Assembly (NCBI GenBank): GCA_029777145.1
Contig: JAKOSS010000664.1
Location: forward strand, 1 to 7,729
Source of the DNA: Acidobacteriota bacterium
GTDB taxonomy: Bacteria > Acidobacteriota > Blastocatellia > Pyrinomonadales > Pyrinomonadaceae
Reading direction: 5' to 3'
DNA length: 7,729 nt
The stretch's first letter is position 1; each line of letters begins with the position of its first letter. Positions 7,028-7,729 of the stretch are shown here, one piece after another. The translations under genes and the position numbers were made by a program. Under the pieces are notes generated by a model, which was not told the DNA's origin, made no database searches, and was given only the letters and a program-made list of their open reading frames with translations.

Positions 7028-7729
7028 ATGCCCGAGAACCTAATTCAAAAACTGACCTGGAATCTGCCGTGGCTTGCGCGGTATCCGTTCGAACGCGCCG
7101 CCAGTTTCGCGCGGCGGACGGCGTTTGAGAAAAAGCATGTGATCATCACGATCGCGAACCATTTCGAGCCTGCGTGGAGCGCCGCCGGGCCTCTCGGGAT
7201 CGACGATCAGCTGCGCCGGCTCGACGAGTGGCATCTCATGGCACGCCGGACGGGCGAGGCCGTGCGCGACGCCGACGGCACGAAATTCCGGCATACGAAC
7301 TTCTATCCCGCCGAGCAGTACGACCGGCGGATCCTCGACAAGTTGGCCGAGATCCAGGCGGAAGGTCTGGGTGAGACCGAGGTCCATCTGCACCACGGCG
7401 TCGAGGCGCCCGATACCTCCGGAAACCTGCGACGCGTTTTCACCGAATTCCGGGATTGCCTCGCCGACGAACATCGGCTTCTTTCGCGTCTCGACGGCGA
7501 AGGAATGCCGCGATGGGCGTTCGTCCATGGCAACCTGGCGCTCGCAAACTCATGCGGCGGAAGGTTTTGCGGCGTCGATGACGAAATGGCGATCCTCGAG
7601 GAAACAGGCTGTTACGGCGATTTCACGCTGCCGTCGGCGCCTGATCAATCGCAGGTCGCGATGATCAACAAGATATACGAGTGCGGTTTTCCACATGTGG
7701 AAAAAGTCCCGCACCGGCGCGGCGATCCG
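7028..7729 (+). CDS. Polysaccharide deacetylase-like conserved protein, N-terminal part (3' truncated)
   Basis: The frame is open from here to the window end, giving 234 residues of an unfinished protein. After a basic N-terminal helix, a strand ends at IITIANHFEPAW (39-50). HTNFYPAEQYD (89-99) and TEVHLHHG (117-124) follow, then WAFVHGNLALANS (163-175) and CGVDDEMAILEETGCYGDFT (181-200) with LPSAP (201-205). The alternation of strands ending in His/Glu-rich motifs, including HxHH (120-123), suggests a NodB-like (beta/alpha) barrel metal-dependent deacetylase. I recognise the FVHGN...CGV..E...L.ETGCY.DFT.PSAP signature as a conserved, poorly characterised family seen in polysaccharide loci; this is from memory, not a search. 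There is no signal peptide, so a cytoplasmic site is likely. It might remove acetyl groups from glycan precursors (inference). The start may instead be GTG 7019, which overlaps the methyltransferase stop (GTGA) and adds three residues; ATG 7028 is chosen as the stronger codon, with GTGAG (7019-7023) upstream. Confidence 0.7.
   Translation, partial: MPENLIQKLTWNLPWLARYPFERAASFARRTAFEKKHVIITIANHFEPAWSAAGPLGIDDQLRRLDEWHLMARRTGEAVRDADGTKFRHTNFYPAEQYDRRILDKLAEIQAEGLGETEVHLHHGVEAPDTSGNLRRVFTEFRDCLADEHRLLSRLDGEGMPRWAFVHGNLALANSCGGRFCGVDDEMAILEETGCYGDFTLPSAPDQSQVAMINKIYECGFPHVEKVPHRRGDP

Noticed and set aside
7040..7528. 162-codon minus strand frame near the 3' end
   Set aside because: It is antisense to the open + strand deacetylase-like gene, whose patterned motifs and operon position are far more convincing.

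Overview
The window is one stretch of a surface-polysaccharide (exopolysaccharide or O-antigen-like) biosynthesis locus. Seven genes all lie on the + strand and fill essentially the whole sequence. Gaps between them are at most 17 bases, and there are stop/start overlaps, so they read as part of one operon that begins before base 1 and continues past base 7729. No promoter, terminator, RNA gene, mobile element or CRISPR array is visible.

Layout: (1) 1-540, the C-terminal part of an O-antigen ligase/polymerase-like membrane protein (Wzy/WaaL type). (2) 540-1709, a membrane-anchored family 2 glycosyltransferase. (3) 1727-2782, a soluble family 2 glycosyltransferase with a helical, TPR-like tail. 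(4) 2793-4394, a Wzx-type polysaccharide flippase. (5) 4396-6279, a glutamine-dependent asparagine synthase-like amidotransferase (AsnB family, resembling the amidotransferases of exosortase-associated exopolysaccharide loci). (6) 6291-7022, a class I SAM-dependent methyltransferase. (7) 7028 (or GTG 7019) to the window end, the N-terminal part of a conserved polysaccharide-deacetylase-like protein.

How they could work together (inference): the two glycosyltransferases extend a lipid-linked repeat unit on the cytoplasmic face. The amidotransferase and methyltransferase could decorate sugars, for example by amidating a uronic acid and methylating a hydroxyl. The flippase would move the unit across the inner membrane, the ligase/polymerase-like protein would polymerise or transfer it, and the deacetylase-like protein could trim acetyl groups. 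This is the Wzx/Wzy logic. The initiating phosphoglycosyltransferase, chain-length regulator, export porin and any exosortase would have to lie outside the window.

Organism: the DNA is moderately GC-rich (roughly 58-60% by eye), strongly prefers ATC, TTC and TCG codons, and is unusually dense in GATC. A Gram-negative-type bacterium is implied by the Wzx/Wzy gene set. The style is compatible with Acidobacteriota (for example Blastocatellia), but that placement is a guess from general appearance. I see no clearly new system. The most notable items are the amidotransferase plus methyltransferase pair inside the glycan operon and the poorly characterised deacetylase-like family at the 3' edge.
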